From Marinobacter sp. es.042 (GTDB lineage: Bacteria > Pseudomonadota > Gammaproteobacteria > Pseudomonadales > Oleiphilaceae): a DNA stretch of 64,000 nucleotides. The notes beneath the pieces were generated by a model, which was given only the letters and a program-made list of their open reading frames with translations, had not been told where the DNA came from and ran no database searches. Below are positions 33,130 through 41,559 of this stretch, one piece after another (position 1 is the stretch's first letter; every line of letters begins with the position of its first letter). The translations under genes and the position numbers were made by a program. Where the stretch lies: positions 1,364,001 to 1,428,000 of the forward strand of contig NZ_LT897781.1 of the NCBI RefSeq assembly GCF_900188315.1, given 5' to 3'.

Positions 33130-34560
33130 CTACAGCAGGTCAGAATTGACAGAAGACAGTATCTTCCCAACGGTATCGTAGGCACTGGAGGGCATCCAGT
33201 TACGATTCGAGCCCAGGTAGCTTTCCGGGTCAAGCTCCAGGAGTCCAATCAGGACCTCAGCAACGATCCTGGCGCCGACTGGGCCGAGCCCTTCGCCCGG
33301 CTCGAAGTTGCCGGGTGAGGATTCCCTGCCAACAACCTCTGCCTCGGCCAATATGTATAGCCAGAGGGGTGCTCCAGACGTTACTTCGCCGTTCGATATG
33401 GCGTTGATCCTGGCCATGACGGCGTTGATTTCAGCGTCCGCCCGACCCATTTCCCGAGCGATCGTGTCACCCCCGGGAAGCCTGAAGCTGTTACCCCTGA
33501 GAAGATTCCTTGTCGCCAGGGATTTTTCACCGCCATCAGGCACGAAAGGAAGCTCCAGAAGATCGCCTGCCATTAACGTGTCGAGCTTTTCAGCTCTCTG
33601 AACAACGCGATTTTCAGCCGTAAAAAACAGCTCGTGCCAATCAACGACAGCCCGGGTGTCGCCCACCGGGGAAAACCCGCGGCCGAGAATCTGTCCAAAG
33701 AATTCGAACGCCGTATCCCCCTTCTGTACCTGTATCTTCATGGGCACCATAGAGTGGCCAAAGCGATAGGCGGCAACTGCAAACTCGATTGGAATGAACG
33801 GCACGCTGCATTTATAGAACCGGCGCCCCTGGCTCAACACATCATCCACGACCGCCTGACCGCACATGGAAACGAGAAAATCATTCACAACCACCCATTG
33901 ATAGTGCCAGATAACCTCGCGATGGGCTTCTTCAAAAAGCTCATCGTTCTTCAGGTCACGATCATCAGCAGCGGCCTCGGCACGGAGCTTGTCGCAGATG
34001 GCGTTGTGAAACTTGATGAAGCCCAACTGCATCTGGCTGATGATTCGGTTCTCATCGTTCCGGGGGTCGCCAATAATGGCGCTTCCAGTTGGAACCCTTA
34101 ACAGGTCGTTTTTACGCCGGTCATCAGCGCCGGCTTCATCGGCACCCGTGAGCAATTTTGCGTTTCTGAACGGAGGCGTTTGGTTGTATAGGTATGGCTG
34201 TGCTTCGGGACCGTTGCCGTAGATCGAGTCAAGATCCAGGGTCGGTGTTCGCACATTGGGAATTTCATTGGGGTGATTCACTGAAGCGAAGCTGGAACTG
34301 GTATCGAGCGTTATATCGTGATCAATAAACTGCCCAAAAATCACCATTCCGACAGCCACCGATGACGTCCGGTCGCTGGTTCCGCCATTGTCCATCGGGC
34401 CACCGGCCTTGCCAATGTTCTGAAGAACGGTTGGTGAAACGTAGGAATGCGCCAGATGAGGAAACATCCATCCAAAACGGTCTTCCCTGGAAGGCTGGTA
34501 ATCTACCCTGCAATGCTCGGGCAGCCCGCTAAGATCTTGCATACCATGGTAGTGGCTCAT
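33130..34560 (-). CDS. animal-type haem peroxidase (peroxidase-cyclooxygenase superfamily)
   Basis: A 476-residue protein with the catalytic fold of mammalian peroxidases. The distal site reads GQFIDHDITLDTSS (the FxDHD block with distal His and the Asp that binds haem), near residue 85, and the proximal site reads AAYRFGHSMVP near 260. SIYGNGPEAQPYLY, an Asp-containing stretch like the family SxYGS block, and a LGFIKFHNAICD-like helix lie in between. The start at 34560 (MSHYHGMQDLSG) has GGAGAG upstream; an in-frame ATG seven codons earlier is weaker. There is no signal peptide. The physiological substrate is unknown. The gene stands alone beside tRNA-Ser. Confidence 0.9.
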   Translation of the reverse strand: MSHYHGMQDLSGLPEHCRVDYQPSREDRFGWMFPHLAHSYVSPTVLQNIGKAGGPMDNGGTSDRTSSVAVGMVIFGQFIDHDITLDTSSSFASVNHPNEIPNVRTPTLDLDSIYGNGPEAQPYLYNQTPPFRNAKLLTGADEAGADDRRKNDLLRVPTGSAIIGDPRNDENRIISQMQLGFIKFHNAICDKLRAEAAADDRDLKNDELFEEAHREVIWHYQWVVVNDFLVSMCGQAVVDDVLSQGRRFYKCSVPFIPIEFAVAAYRFGHSMVPMKIQVQKGDTAFEFFGQILGRGFSPVGDTRAVVDWHELFFTAENRVVQRAEKLDTLMAGDLLELPFVPDGGEKSLATRNLLRGNSFRLPGGDTIAREMGRADAEINAVMARINAISNGEVTSGAPLWLYILAEAEVVGRESSPGNFEPGEGLGPVGARIVAEVLIGLLELDPESYLGSNRNWMPSSAYDTVGKILSSVNSDLL

Positions 34561-34748
34561 TGTCTCTCCCTCGATAATCATCAGATAAGGCCTGGAGACA
34601 CCCTACTAGCCCCAATTGCTGTCCTTTGCACATTGACCAATCGGTAATTCAAGGTATCTGACAACGAAACGGTAGCTCTTAAAATGGTTAGCATCAAGAA
34701 CTAAAACGGGGGAGTTTTCTGGAATAGCGTGGAGGTATATCGGGCAAT

Positions 34749-34779
34749 AAAAAACCCCAGCATTTCTGCTGGGGTTTTG
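34749..34779 (-). terminator. terminator downstream of tRNA-Ser
   Basis: On the minus strand, CCCCAGCA pairs with TGCTGGGG around a four-base loop and is followed by a run of Ts. It begins four bases after the CCA end of tRNA-Ser. Confidence 0.92.
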
Positions 34780-34782
34780 TAT

Positions 34783-34873
34783 TGGCGGAGAGAGAGGGAT
34801 TCGAACCCTCGAAACGCTATTAACGTTTACACACTTTCCAGGCGTGCGCCTTCAGCCACTCGGCCACCTCTCC
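34783..34873 (-). tRNA. tRNA-Ser (GGA)
   Basis: On the minus strand it begins GGAGAGGTGGCCGAGTGG, has the anticodon loop CTGGAAA (anticodon GGA), a long variable arm (typical of serine), a T arm with GGGTTCGAATCCC, acceptor CTCTCC, discriminator G and encoded CCA. Length is 91 bases. Confidence 0.96.
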
Positions 34874-34921
34874 AATAAACTGTTTCAAATCAGCAACGTC
34901 GTCGCTCATTTGAGGGCGCAA

Positions 34922-34950
34922 ACTTTAATGGTTTTACGGGCGCTTGGCAA
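34922..34950 (-). promoter_or_regulatory. sigma-70 promoter of tRNA-Ser
   Basis: On the minus strand TTGCCA and TAAAGT are 17 bases apart, followed by TTGCGCCC, a GC-rich discriminator as expected for a stable-RNA promoter. The tRNA 5' end is about 48 bases downstream. Confidence 0.65.
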
Positions 34951-35078
34951 CTCCCCCGGGGGAAATCGTCAAAAAAATTCGGGCGAGACGGGTTTTCTCT
35001 TTACCGGTTGAGCAGATTCAGGACTATCGTTAGTACAACGCCGAGTATAATCATCCAGTTTGTGGGGAGAGACTATCC

Positions 35079-35609
35079 ATGCTGATGAAAGCCGAGCAAT
35101 CGACGTTGTTGCTCATCGATGTCCAGGAAAAGCTGATGCCGGCCATTAGCCATGGCGACGAGGTGGTGGACCGCTGCATCGTACTGGCCACCATTGCCGG
35201 GCTCATGGAGGTTCCTGTGCTGGGCACCGAGCAGTTGCCGGACAAGCTGGGACACAATGTTGAAGCGGTCCGGGAGCTCTGCAACCAGACCCTGGCCAAG
35301 AACCATTTTGATGCCTGCCCCGATGGGCTCGTTGACCAGTTGCCGGAGGGCCGGCAGCACATTGTAATCGGTGGCTGCGAGACCCATGTGTGTATGATGC
35401 AGACCGCCCTTAGCCTGCTGGATGCCGGTTACAAGGTATGGGTGGTGGCCGATGCTACCGGCTCACGCAACGAGTTTGACCGGGACGTCGCTCTGGACCG
35501 CCTGAACGAGAGCGGCGCCAGGATTGTAACGCTTGAAATGGTGGCGTTTGAATGGATGCGTCATTGCAAACATCCGCAGTTCCGGAACATTCAGGCCCTG
35601 ATCAAATAG
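35079..35609 (+). CDS. isochorismatase-like hydrolase
   Basis: A 176-residue cysteine hydrolase of the isochorismatase superfamily. The catalytic set is visible: Asp in LLLIDVQEKLMP, Lys in TLAKNHFDAC, and Cys in GGCETHVCMMQTALSLL with the non-prolyl cis-peptide neighbourhood intact. Members of this subgroup (YcaC-like) hydrolyse unknown amides. GGGGAGAG lies nine bases before the ATG at 35079. Not obviously in an operon; a bicupin follows 66 bases later in the same direction. Confidence 0.9.
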   Translation: MLMKAEQSTLLLIDVQEKLMPAISHGDEVVDRCIVLATIAGLMEVPVLGTEQLPDKLGHNVEAVRELCNQTLAKNHFDACPDGLVDQLPEGRQHIVIGGCETHVCMMQTALSLLDAGYKVWVVADATGSRNEFDRDVALDRLNESGARIVTLEMVAFEWMRHCKHPQFRNIQALIK

Positions 35610-35675
35610 AGGCATCCGGAAGGCTGGCGCCCACGTAATTAGTCACTTCATTTTCAGGTGGTTTTGAGGTTCGCA

Positions 35676-36335
35676 ATGCTCAACATGGACTTTTTCAAGA
35701 AAGTCATCATCCGCACCGAAGAGCAGGATTGGGTGCCCAGCCCTGCCGGTGGTGTTTTGAGAAAGCCTCTTGCCCGCGAGGAAGCGGAGCGTGGTCATGC
35801 GACCAGTGTGGTCCGGTACGAGCCTGGCGCCTCCTTCAACCGGCATGAGCACCCCCTGGGCGAAGAAATCCTCGTTCTGGATGGGGTGTTTTCCGACGAG
35901 ACCGGCGACTACCCGGCCGGCACTTATCTACGGAACCCGCCAGGCACTGGACACGCCCCTTTCAGCAAGGAAGGCTGCACGCTGCTGGTCAAGCTGCATC
36001 AGTTCGACGAACGCGATGGATCAACTGTACGCATCGATACGCGCACTGCGCCGTGGCTGCCCGGTATAGGCGGGCTTGAGGTAATGCCGCTGCACGAATT
36101 CGAGCACGAGCATGTGGCCCTGGTGAAGTGGCCGGCCAACGAGGTTTTCCAGCCCCATCGGCACTTCGGCGGCGAGGAGATATTCGTGCTGTCCGGAGAG
36201 TTTTGCGATGAACATGGTCGCTACCCGGCGGGCACCTGGATTCGGAGCCCCCACTTGAGCCAGCATCACCCGTTCGTGGACAAGGAAACAATCATCTGGG
36301 TAAAAACCGGCCACCTGCCGATCGAGACGCCATAA
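35676..36335 (+). CDS. two-domain cupin (ChrR-like) protein
   Basis: A 219-residue protein of two tandem cupin domains, each with a metal-binding histidine set: NRHEHPLGEEILVLDGVF and, about 110 residues later, QPHRHFGGEEIFVLSGEF. Each repeat continues to a YPAGTYLRNPPGTGH or YPAGTWIRSPHLSQHH strand with the last His. This ChrR/anti-ECF-like cupin fold suits metal-dependent sensing or oxidation of small acidic or sulfur compounds, but no sigma factor is adjacent. The ATG at 35676 is chosen because of GAGG seven bases upstream. Confidence 0.85.
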   Translation: MLNMDFFKKVIIRTEEQDWVPSPAGGVLRKPLAREEAERGHATSVVRYEPGASFNRHEHPLGEEILVLDGVFSDETGDYPAGTYLRNPPGTGHAPFSKEGCTLLVKLHQFDERDGSTVRIDTRTAPWLPGIGGLEVMPLHEFEHEHVALVKWPANEVFQPHRHFGGEEIFVLSGEFCDEHGRYPAGTWIRSPHLSQHHPFVDKETIIWVKTGHLPIETP

Positions 36336-36356
36336 AAAAGGGCCCCGAAGGGCCCT
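36334..36356 (-). terminator. terminator between the bicupin and the DUF7352-like gene
   Basis: AGGGCCC pairs with GGGCCCT around CGAA, and on the minus strand it is followed by six Ts. It therefore terminates the minus-strand gene ending at 36364 and may also stop the bicupin transcript. Confidence 0.8.
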
Positions 36357-36363
36357 GAAGTGG

Positions 36364-36729
36364 TCAAGAGATCGCTGTGTGTTGCCAGTTCTGCCTGCTG
36401 AACGCGTCGTTGCTTGCACCGTCAGATGCCGTATTGAAGAGCTCTTCTTCACCGGCAGGTATTGCAAACACGTGGTACGCCTCAGGGCCAAATGGATCCA
36501 GTGCGGTATCGAGGTATTCGAAGCTGTCAGGCACTGGTTCGCCCGAATAAGCGACTCGGAACTGCCGCTCAAGGGTTGGTGTGGTTACGTTCAGGGGCTG
36601 CTCCACCCAGAGGTAGACGGCCTTATGGGGCACGATGTATTCGCTGCGCACCACCCTGTAACCCTCTTTGAGCGTGAGCGTGGTCGGCTCTTTGCCCGGT
36701 TCCAGACGGAATTTGTGGATGGTCTTCAT
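36364..36729 (-). CDS. small protein of a DUF7352-like type, function unknown
   Basis: A 121-residue soluble protein with no signal peptide. The pattern KTIHKFRLEP, then LKEGYRVVRSEYIVPHKAVYLW, then YLDTALDPFGPEAYHVFAIP is like the small DUF7352 proteins also found in phages, where function is unknown. The assignment is from memory and not certain. A clear GAGGAG ribosome site precedes the ATG. It lies downstream of the NhaR-like regulator with a 110-base gap and ends at a strong terminator. Confidence 0.6.
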   Translation of the reverse strand: MKTIHKFRLEPGKEPTTLTLKEGYRVVRSEYIVPHKAVYLWVEQPLNVTTPTLERQFRVAYSGEPVPDSFEYLDTALDPFGPEAYHVFAIPAGEEELFNTASDGASNDAFSRQNWQHTAIS

Positions 36730-36839
36730 AGCTACTGCTCCTCTTCGGGTTGCTGCCTTTCACAACTCTATAATGGACAGGAACAGAGTTCGACAAAATA
36801 AGCTTTTGTAAGCTTTTAAGATCGATATTTTCGATGCAA

Positions 36840-37739
36840 TCAGGCGTCACGATCACCCGTGTGGGCAGCGACAATGGCACGGACGCCCTCATGGGCGGTT
36901 TTTCGGCCACGGGTAATGGCGAACAATTCATCCATGACGTCTTCAATTGAGGCAATCTGCTCTACCTCATACTGGCGGCAGACCTCCTCGCGGATTGAGG
37001 TTGGCGCAGCGAACACGCCATAGCCCTGGCTGCCAAATACCTTGATCAGTGCGCTGTCATCTACCCGGGCGACAAGTTTCATTCGAACCCCATTCAAGGA
37101 AAACCAGTTCATCAGTCGCTCGAAATAGGGTGCATCCGTGGCGTTGGCCAGCAACGGTTGGCCATTCAGGGATTCGGGAAACCCCTTTTTGAGCTTTCTT
37201 GCCAACTCTGGTGCGGCGAACAGGCTCATGCTGGATCCCGCCAGAGGGTGTACCGTGAGATTGCCGTCCTCCTGCAACCGTGGCACCCGGTCGGTCAGAA
37301 CCAGATCCAGCTCCTTGCGTTTCAGGCTGAGCACGAGATCTTCGGTGCGCCCGGTCTGGCATTCAAGCTGGATAGACCGCTCGCCCGCCATCGCCGGCTG
37401 CAGCAGGTAGTAGGCAATCAGTTTGTGAATGGACGCCGAGACGCCGGCTCTAAGGGTCAGCGGGCGCTCGGAAGGATCCAGTCGCAGGGTTTCGGCTAGC
37501 TCACCGGTCAGGGCGAATATGTCGTCGGCGTAGCCGAGGATCAGCCGGCCGAAGTCCGTCAGGATCAGCTTGCGCCTCTCCCGGGAGAACAGGCGTCCAC
37601 CTACTGAGGCTTCAAACGTGGCAAGCTGGCCACTGAGGGTCTGCGGCGCCAGTTCCAGGACTTCACTGGCTCGGGCGATCGAACCTTCCCGGCTGATCAC
37701 CCAGAAATAGTAGAGATGGCGGAGGTTAAGCTGTTCCAT
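36840..37739 (-). CDS. NhaR-like LysR-family transcriptional regulator
   Basis: A 299-residue LysR regulator. The N-terminal winged helix-turn-helix is NhaR-like (LRHLYYFWVISREGSIARASE, then LAPQTLSGQLATFE); the HLYYFW start and PQTxSGQ recognition helix are the marks of the NhaR subgroup, which in E. coli responds to sodium and pH. The remainder (about 90-295) is the effector-binding domain. The nearest target candidates are the MFS/flavin-reductase pair immediately upstream on the same strand and the small protein downstream. No nhaA antiporter gene lies nearby. Confidence 0.85.
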   Translation of the reverse strand: MEQLNLRHLYYFWVISREGSIARASEVLELAPQTLSGQLATFEASVGGRLFSRERRKLILTDFGRLILGYADDIFALTGELAETLRLDPSERPLTLRAGVSASIHKLIAYYLLQPAMAGERSIQLECQTGRTEDLVLSLKRKELDLVLTDRVPRLQEDGNLTVHPLAGSSMSLFAAPELARKLKKGFPESLNGQPLLANATDAPYFERLMNWFSLNGVRMKLVARVDDSALIKVFGSQGYGVFAAPTSIREEVCRQYEVEQIASIEDVMDELFAITRGRKTAHEGVRAIVAAHTGDRDA

Positions 37740-37759
37740 TCCTTTGCCCTGCCCCCGAT

Positions 37760-38377
37760 TCAGGATGGCCGCGGAATTTTGAGGATTTCACCGAAGGTGA
37801 CGTATTCACTTCCCCCGAGACGGCCGATCGGATCAATCGCAGCGCCATTGAAGGTCAGGCGATTCTTGTCATCATAACGGGCTGCATCATCAGATACCCA
37901 TACCCGGGTGACTTTTCCGAATACCAGTGACTGGGGCCCGGCACCGATTTCCTTGATGTCGTAGAGCTCGCAGGCAAAAGCCACGTGGCAGTCCTTGAGC
38001 CGAGGCAGACTCGAGCCTTCGAAATCCACCAGCTCCAGATCAAGATTTTTCAGTTCGGATTCGCCATGGGGCAAGGTTCGCGAGGATTCTGTGACCGCCG
38101 CGGCGAGATCCCGGTGAGCGATATGAACGACAAAATTCTTTCTCGCTTCAATGTTTACCCGGGTGTCTTTCGAAACGCCCTCCGCCGGTTTTTTACCAAC
38201 GGAAATCATCAGCAACGGGGGATTGCTGGTGATCGGCGTAAAAAACGAGAATGGCGCCAGATTGTAGTCCCCATCCGGATTTTCACTCAGCACCCAGGCA
38301 ACTGGCCTCGGAATCACTGTCTGAGTGAGGATGTGGTAGGCATCTTTCGGATCCATACCCTCGAAATCTATAAGCAT
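37760..38377 (-). CDS. flavin reductase-like FMN-binding protein
   Basis: A 205-residue protein with a flavin-reductase-like split-barrel FMN-binding domain. The core is TQTVIPRPVAWVLSENPDG, followed by NLAPFSFFTPITSNPPLL, a strong family block, and a GKVTRVWVSDDA strand later. It is expected to reduce flavin or be a partner of a monooxygenase; the substrate is unknown. The ATG at 38377 shares its A with the TGA of the MFS gene upstream (TGATG), so translation is coupled. The NhaR-like regulator gene follows 20 bases later. Confidence 0.87.
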   Translation of the reverse strand: MLIDFEGMDPKDAYHILTQTVIPRPVAWVLSENPDGDYNLAPFSFFTPITSNPPLLMISVGKKPAEGVSKDTRVNIEARKNFVVHIAHRDLAAAVTESSRTLPHGESELKNLDLELVDFEGSSLPRLKDCHVAFACELYDIKEIGAGPQSLVFGKVTRVWVSDDAARYDDKNRLTFNGAAIDPIGRLGGSEYVTFGEILKIPRPS

Positions 38378-39573
38378 CACTCTCTCCCGTTAACTGCAGC
38401 TTCGGGCGTTCGTTCGCGCAACAGCCACAAAGTCATCAATAACCCATGAAGTATCAGGAAAGGTACGGCAACCATGACCAGACCGCCCCAGCCCAGCCAG
38501 CTCAGAATTGCGCCGGCAGACAGCGCCGCGGTCGCCTGGGAGCCAAAAACCATTATGTCGTTCAGGCCCTGGACGCGGAAGCGTTCGGCATCCCGATACC
38601 CCCGGGGTAGCAGCGTTGTGCCACCAACGAACAGGAAATTCCAGCCAACGCCGAGCAACAATAGCGCTGACAGATAGTGGTGGAAGCTGACACCACTCGC
38701 GGCAAGGACAATACAGCCCAGATAGGCCAGCAGGCCCGCTGCCATCATCAAGGGAATGCCTACTACGCGTGTCAGCCAACCGCTGATCAGCGACGGAAGA
38801 TACATGGCCATTATGTGGAGCTGGATCACCCGCTTGGCATCGTCGAGGTCATGGCCGGCCATTTCCGTCATGCTCAGCGGCGTCGCCGTCATGATGAAAC
38901 TCATCACCGCATAGCCAATGGCCGCGGCACTCATGGCAGCCCAGATTAAAGGGTTCGCCATAATCTCCCGTAGGGGGCGGCCTCCTCCCGGCCGGGATTC
39001 CTGGACGCGCTCAGCCCCTGCCCGGTAACCGATAGAAAGGATCAGCAAAGCCGCACCCTGGACGGCCGCCAGCGCAATCCAGCTGACCAGAAACGGGTAT
39101 TGCTCCGCCGCGCCGCTGCCCAGACCCGCAACTTCCGGCCCGAGCCAGGCTGCCACCAGACCACCCAGCAACACGCGAGCTGCAGCAGAACCCGCCATAC
39201 CCGGCGCAACGGATTCCATGGCCGCAAACCGATATTGGTGAACCACCGCAAGCCCCGTACCACCGACCACGGCCGCAAGACAAAGAAGGGAAAACAGACC
39301 GGTCCAGGACGCCAGGCCTCCAATAAGACCGGCCACAATGCCCATAATGGCACCCAGCAGCATCACGCGCTTGCGCCCGATGCGCTCCATTAACCAGGTT
39401 GCCGGTTTGATAGCCAGAACGGTGCCCACGACCACTAGCCCGACGGGAAGTGTTGCGTACTCGGGCGCCGGGGCAAGCATTCTGCCCTGAATGCTGCCTA
39501 TAAAAACAATAAAAGGCGCTGTGCACATGGCCAGCGCCTGAGCGGCAACCAGGACCCAGACATTGAGGGGCAT
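38377..39573 (-). CDS. major facilitator superfamily transporter
   Basis: A 398-residue membrane protein with about twelve hydrophobic segments. MFS motif A is in the loop after the second helix (MERIGRKRVMLLGA, near residue 65). Its stop is coupled to the flavin reductase start. MFS substrates cannot be predicted from sequence alone; a drug/proton exporter is a reasonable default. No GC or codon shift is apparent. Confidence 0.87.
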   Translation of the reverse strand: MPLNVWVLVAAQALAMCTAPFIVFIGSIQGRMLAPAPEYATLPVGLVVVGTVLAIKPATWLMERIGRKRVMLLGAIMGIVAGLIGGLASWTGLFSLLCLAAVVGGTGLAVVHQYRFAAMESVAPGMAGSAAARVLLGGLVAAWLGPEVAGLGSGAAEQYPFLVSWIALAAVQGAALLILSIGYRAGAERVQESRPGGGRPLREIMANPLIWAAMSAAAIGYAVMSFIMTATPLSMTEMAGHDLDDAKRVIQLHIMAMYLPSLISGWLTRVVGIPLMMAAGLLAYLGCIVLAASGVSFHHYLSALLLLGVGWNFLFVGGTTLLPRGYRDAERFRVQGLNDIMVFGSQATAALSAGAILSWLGWGGLVMVAVPFLILHGLLMTLWLLRERTPEAAVNGRE

Positions 39574-39576
39574 GGA

Positions 39577-40404
39577 TTATTTTTTCCTGTAGATGATTCC
39601 GGGGTGGCACTGCACCATCTCGTAGAGGTGGGGCAAGCCGTTGAGCGATTCCGAGGCACCCAGAACCAGGTAGCCGCCCGGGTTCAGGGTGGCGTGCATC
39701 CGGGTGAGAATGTCCTTTTTCAAGTCCGCCGAAAAATAGATCAGAACGTTCCGGCACATCACAATGTCGAACTTGCCCAGCATATAACGCTCAAGCAGGT
39801 TCAACTCCTTGAACTCCACCATGCTCTTGATCTGGGGTTTGATCTGCCAGCCACCGTTCAGGGACGGCGTGAAAAACTGTTTCTGGCGCTCTGGCGAGAG
39901 CCCCCGCCCAATGGCAAGCATTTCATACTCGCCCTTGCGAGCCACATCAAGAACGCTTTTGGAGATATCCGTGGCGGTGATCTTTACATCCCGGAGCTTC
40001 CCGGGCCTAGCCCGGCGAAACTCCTCGACGATCATGGCAATCGAATACGGCTCCTGGCCGGTTGAGCAGGCCGCAGACCAGATACGCAGAGGCTGCATCG
40101 AGTTGCGCTCTGCGAATTCGGGAAGCAGTTTCTCCTGAAGAATCCGGAAAGGGTGATTGTCACGGAACCACAAGGTTTCATTGGTTGTCATCGCATCGAT
40201 GACAGTCTCTTTCAGACCGCCCCGCCCAGAACGCTTAAGGCGCTCGAGCAGTTCACCCAGGGTATTCAGGCTGTTCTCTTCAAGAATCCTGCGCAACCGG
40301 CTTTTGACCAGATACTGTTTATTATCGCCCAGTAAAATCCCACAGGCGTCCTGCAGGAACGATTTGAAGGCTTCATATTCCTGTGGCGTGATTTCCGCTT
40401 TCAT
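39577..40404 (-). CDS. cheR: chemotaxis protein methyltransferase CheR
   Basis: A 275-residue methyltransferase that adds methyl groups to glutamates of chemoreceptors. The N-terminal helical part binds the receptor; the SAM motif is RIWSAACSTGQEPYSIAMI, near residue 112, and the later blocks FDIVMCRNVLIYFS and LVLGASESL are standard for CheR. The gene is upstream of the MFS gene in the same direction, 3 bases apart by coordinates, and 37 bases downstream of cheV, so cheV-cheR is one unit. Confidence 0.95.
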   Translation of the reverse strand: MKAEITPQEYEAFKSFLQDACGILLGDNKQYLVKSRLRRILEENSLNTLGELLERLKRSGRGGLKETVIDAMTTNETLWFRDNHPFRILQEKLLPEFAERNSMQPLRIWSAACSTGQEPYSIAMIVEEFRRARPGKLRDVKITATDISKSVLDVARKGEYEMLAIGRGLSPERQKQFFTPSLNGGWQIKPQIKSMVEFKELNLLERYMLGKFDIVMCRNVLIYFSADLKKDILTRMHATLNPGGYLVLGASESLNGLPHLYEMVQCHPGIIYRKK

Positions 40405-40441
40405 TGGGTCTCTGTTCTGAGTGAATCTTTGAGCGGCTCCA

Positions 40442-41371
40442 TCAACCCTGGTCGATGATTTCCATCACCCGCTCTGCCAGCTCGTCCGGACTGAACTTTG
40501 CCATAAAGTCGTCGGCCCCGACCTTCTTTACCATGGCCTGGTTGAACACACCGCTGAGTGAGGTGTGAAGCATAACAAATATATCCGAAAGCGCCGGGTC
40601 CTCTTTCACCTTGGTGACGAGCGTGTACCCATCCATTTCGGGCATCTCCACGTCCGAGATGATCAGCGAGAAGTGATCCTTGGCCCGGGAACCGTCCGCA
40701 GTGATTTCCTTCAGATGTTCAATAGCCTGCTTGCCGTCGTTTTTCAGCACCACTTCCATGCCAATTGCGGTGAGACACCGCTGTATCTGGCGCCGGGCCA
40801 CGGACGAATCATCGACCACCAGCACGGGCAGATGCCCCGGCACCCGGTCCGCGCTCTTGCTCAGAACGGCTTCAGTTACGTCCTCCCCAAGCGGAGAAAC
40901 TTCTGAGAGAATCTTCTCTACGTCAATGATTTCAATAAGCTTATCATCAATTTTCGTGACAGCGGTAAGATAGACATCCTTGCCGGCCCCTTTGGGTGGA
41001 GGCAGGATTTCTTCCCAATTCATGTTCATGATTCGCTCGACGCCGCTCACCAGGAAACCCTGCGTTTTGCGATTGTATTCAGTGATAATGACGAAGCTGG
41101 TGGAAAGCGCTTCCTGGGGTATACCGGGCAGGCCAATCGCCATGCTCAGATCGATAATGGGAATAGTCTCTCCCCGGCTATGGGCTACGCCTCGAACGAC
41201 CGGACGGCTGTTGGGCAGGGAGAACAGCTTCGGACACTGCAGAACCTCTTTCACCTTGAACACGTTGATCCCGTAGATCTGACGCCCCCTGAGACGGAAA
41301 AGAAGCAGCTCGAGGCGGTTCTTTCCGACCATCTGAGTGCGCTGGTTAACACTGTCCAAAACCCCTGCCAT
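40442..41371 (-). CDS. cheV: chemotaxis coupling protein CheV
   Basis: A 309-residue protein joining a CheW-like coupling domain (about 20-160, ELLLFRLRGRQIYGINVFKV at its start) and a CheY-like receiver (about 185-309, VLVVDDSSVARRQIQRC, phosphorylation Asp in LIISDVEMPEMDGYT). It couples receptors to CheA and is switched by phosphorylation. It is followed by cheR and is divergent from flgA, as in Pseudomonas and relatives. Confidence 0.95.
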   Translation of the reverse strand: MAGVLDSVNQRTQMVGKNRLELLLFRLRGRQIYGINVFKVKEVLQCPKLFSLPNSRPVVRGVAHSRGETIPIIDLSMAIGLPGIPQEALSTSFVIITEYNRKTQGFLVSGVERIMNMNWEEILPPPKGAGKDVYLTAVTKIDDKLIEIIDVEKILSEVSPLGEDVTEAVLSKSADRVPGHLPVLVVDDSSVARRQIQRCLTAIGMEVVLKNDGKQAIEHLKEITADGSRAKDHFSLIISDVEMPEMDGYTLVTKVKEDPALSDIFVMLHTSLSGVFNQAMVKKVGADDFMAKFSPDELAERVMEIIDQG

Positions 41372-41559
41372 TTCGATTCTCCTGGCTTGCCGGAATTACA
41401 ACGGCATATATCTTGCTGTTCAGTGAATAATAGCCTGATCGACGGAAACCCGTCATATCAGGGGTGGGCCAACTCATTTAACGGCCACTTTTGCCGAATC
41501 CTTAGCCTGATTCGGGCTTTTCTGCCCTGTTGTTGACAGCATAGGACAAACTGATACGT

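Noticed and set aside
41372..41559. Sigma-54-like GG...GC and sigma-28-like GCCGAAT near 41490 before flgA
   Set aside because: The GG and GC are eight bases apart instead of ten, and the TAA...GCCGAAT spacing is wrong for sigma-28.
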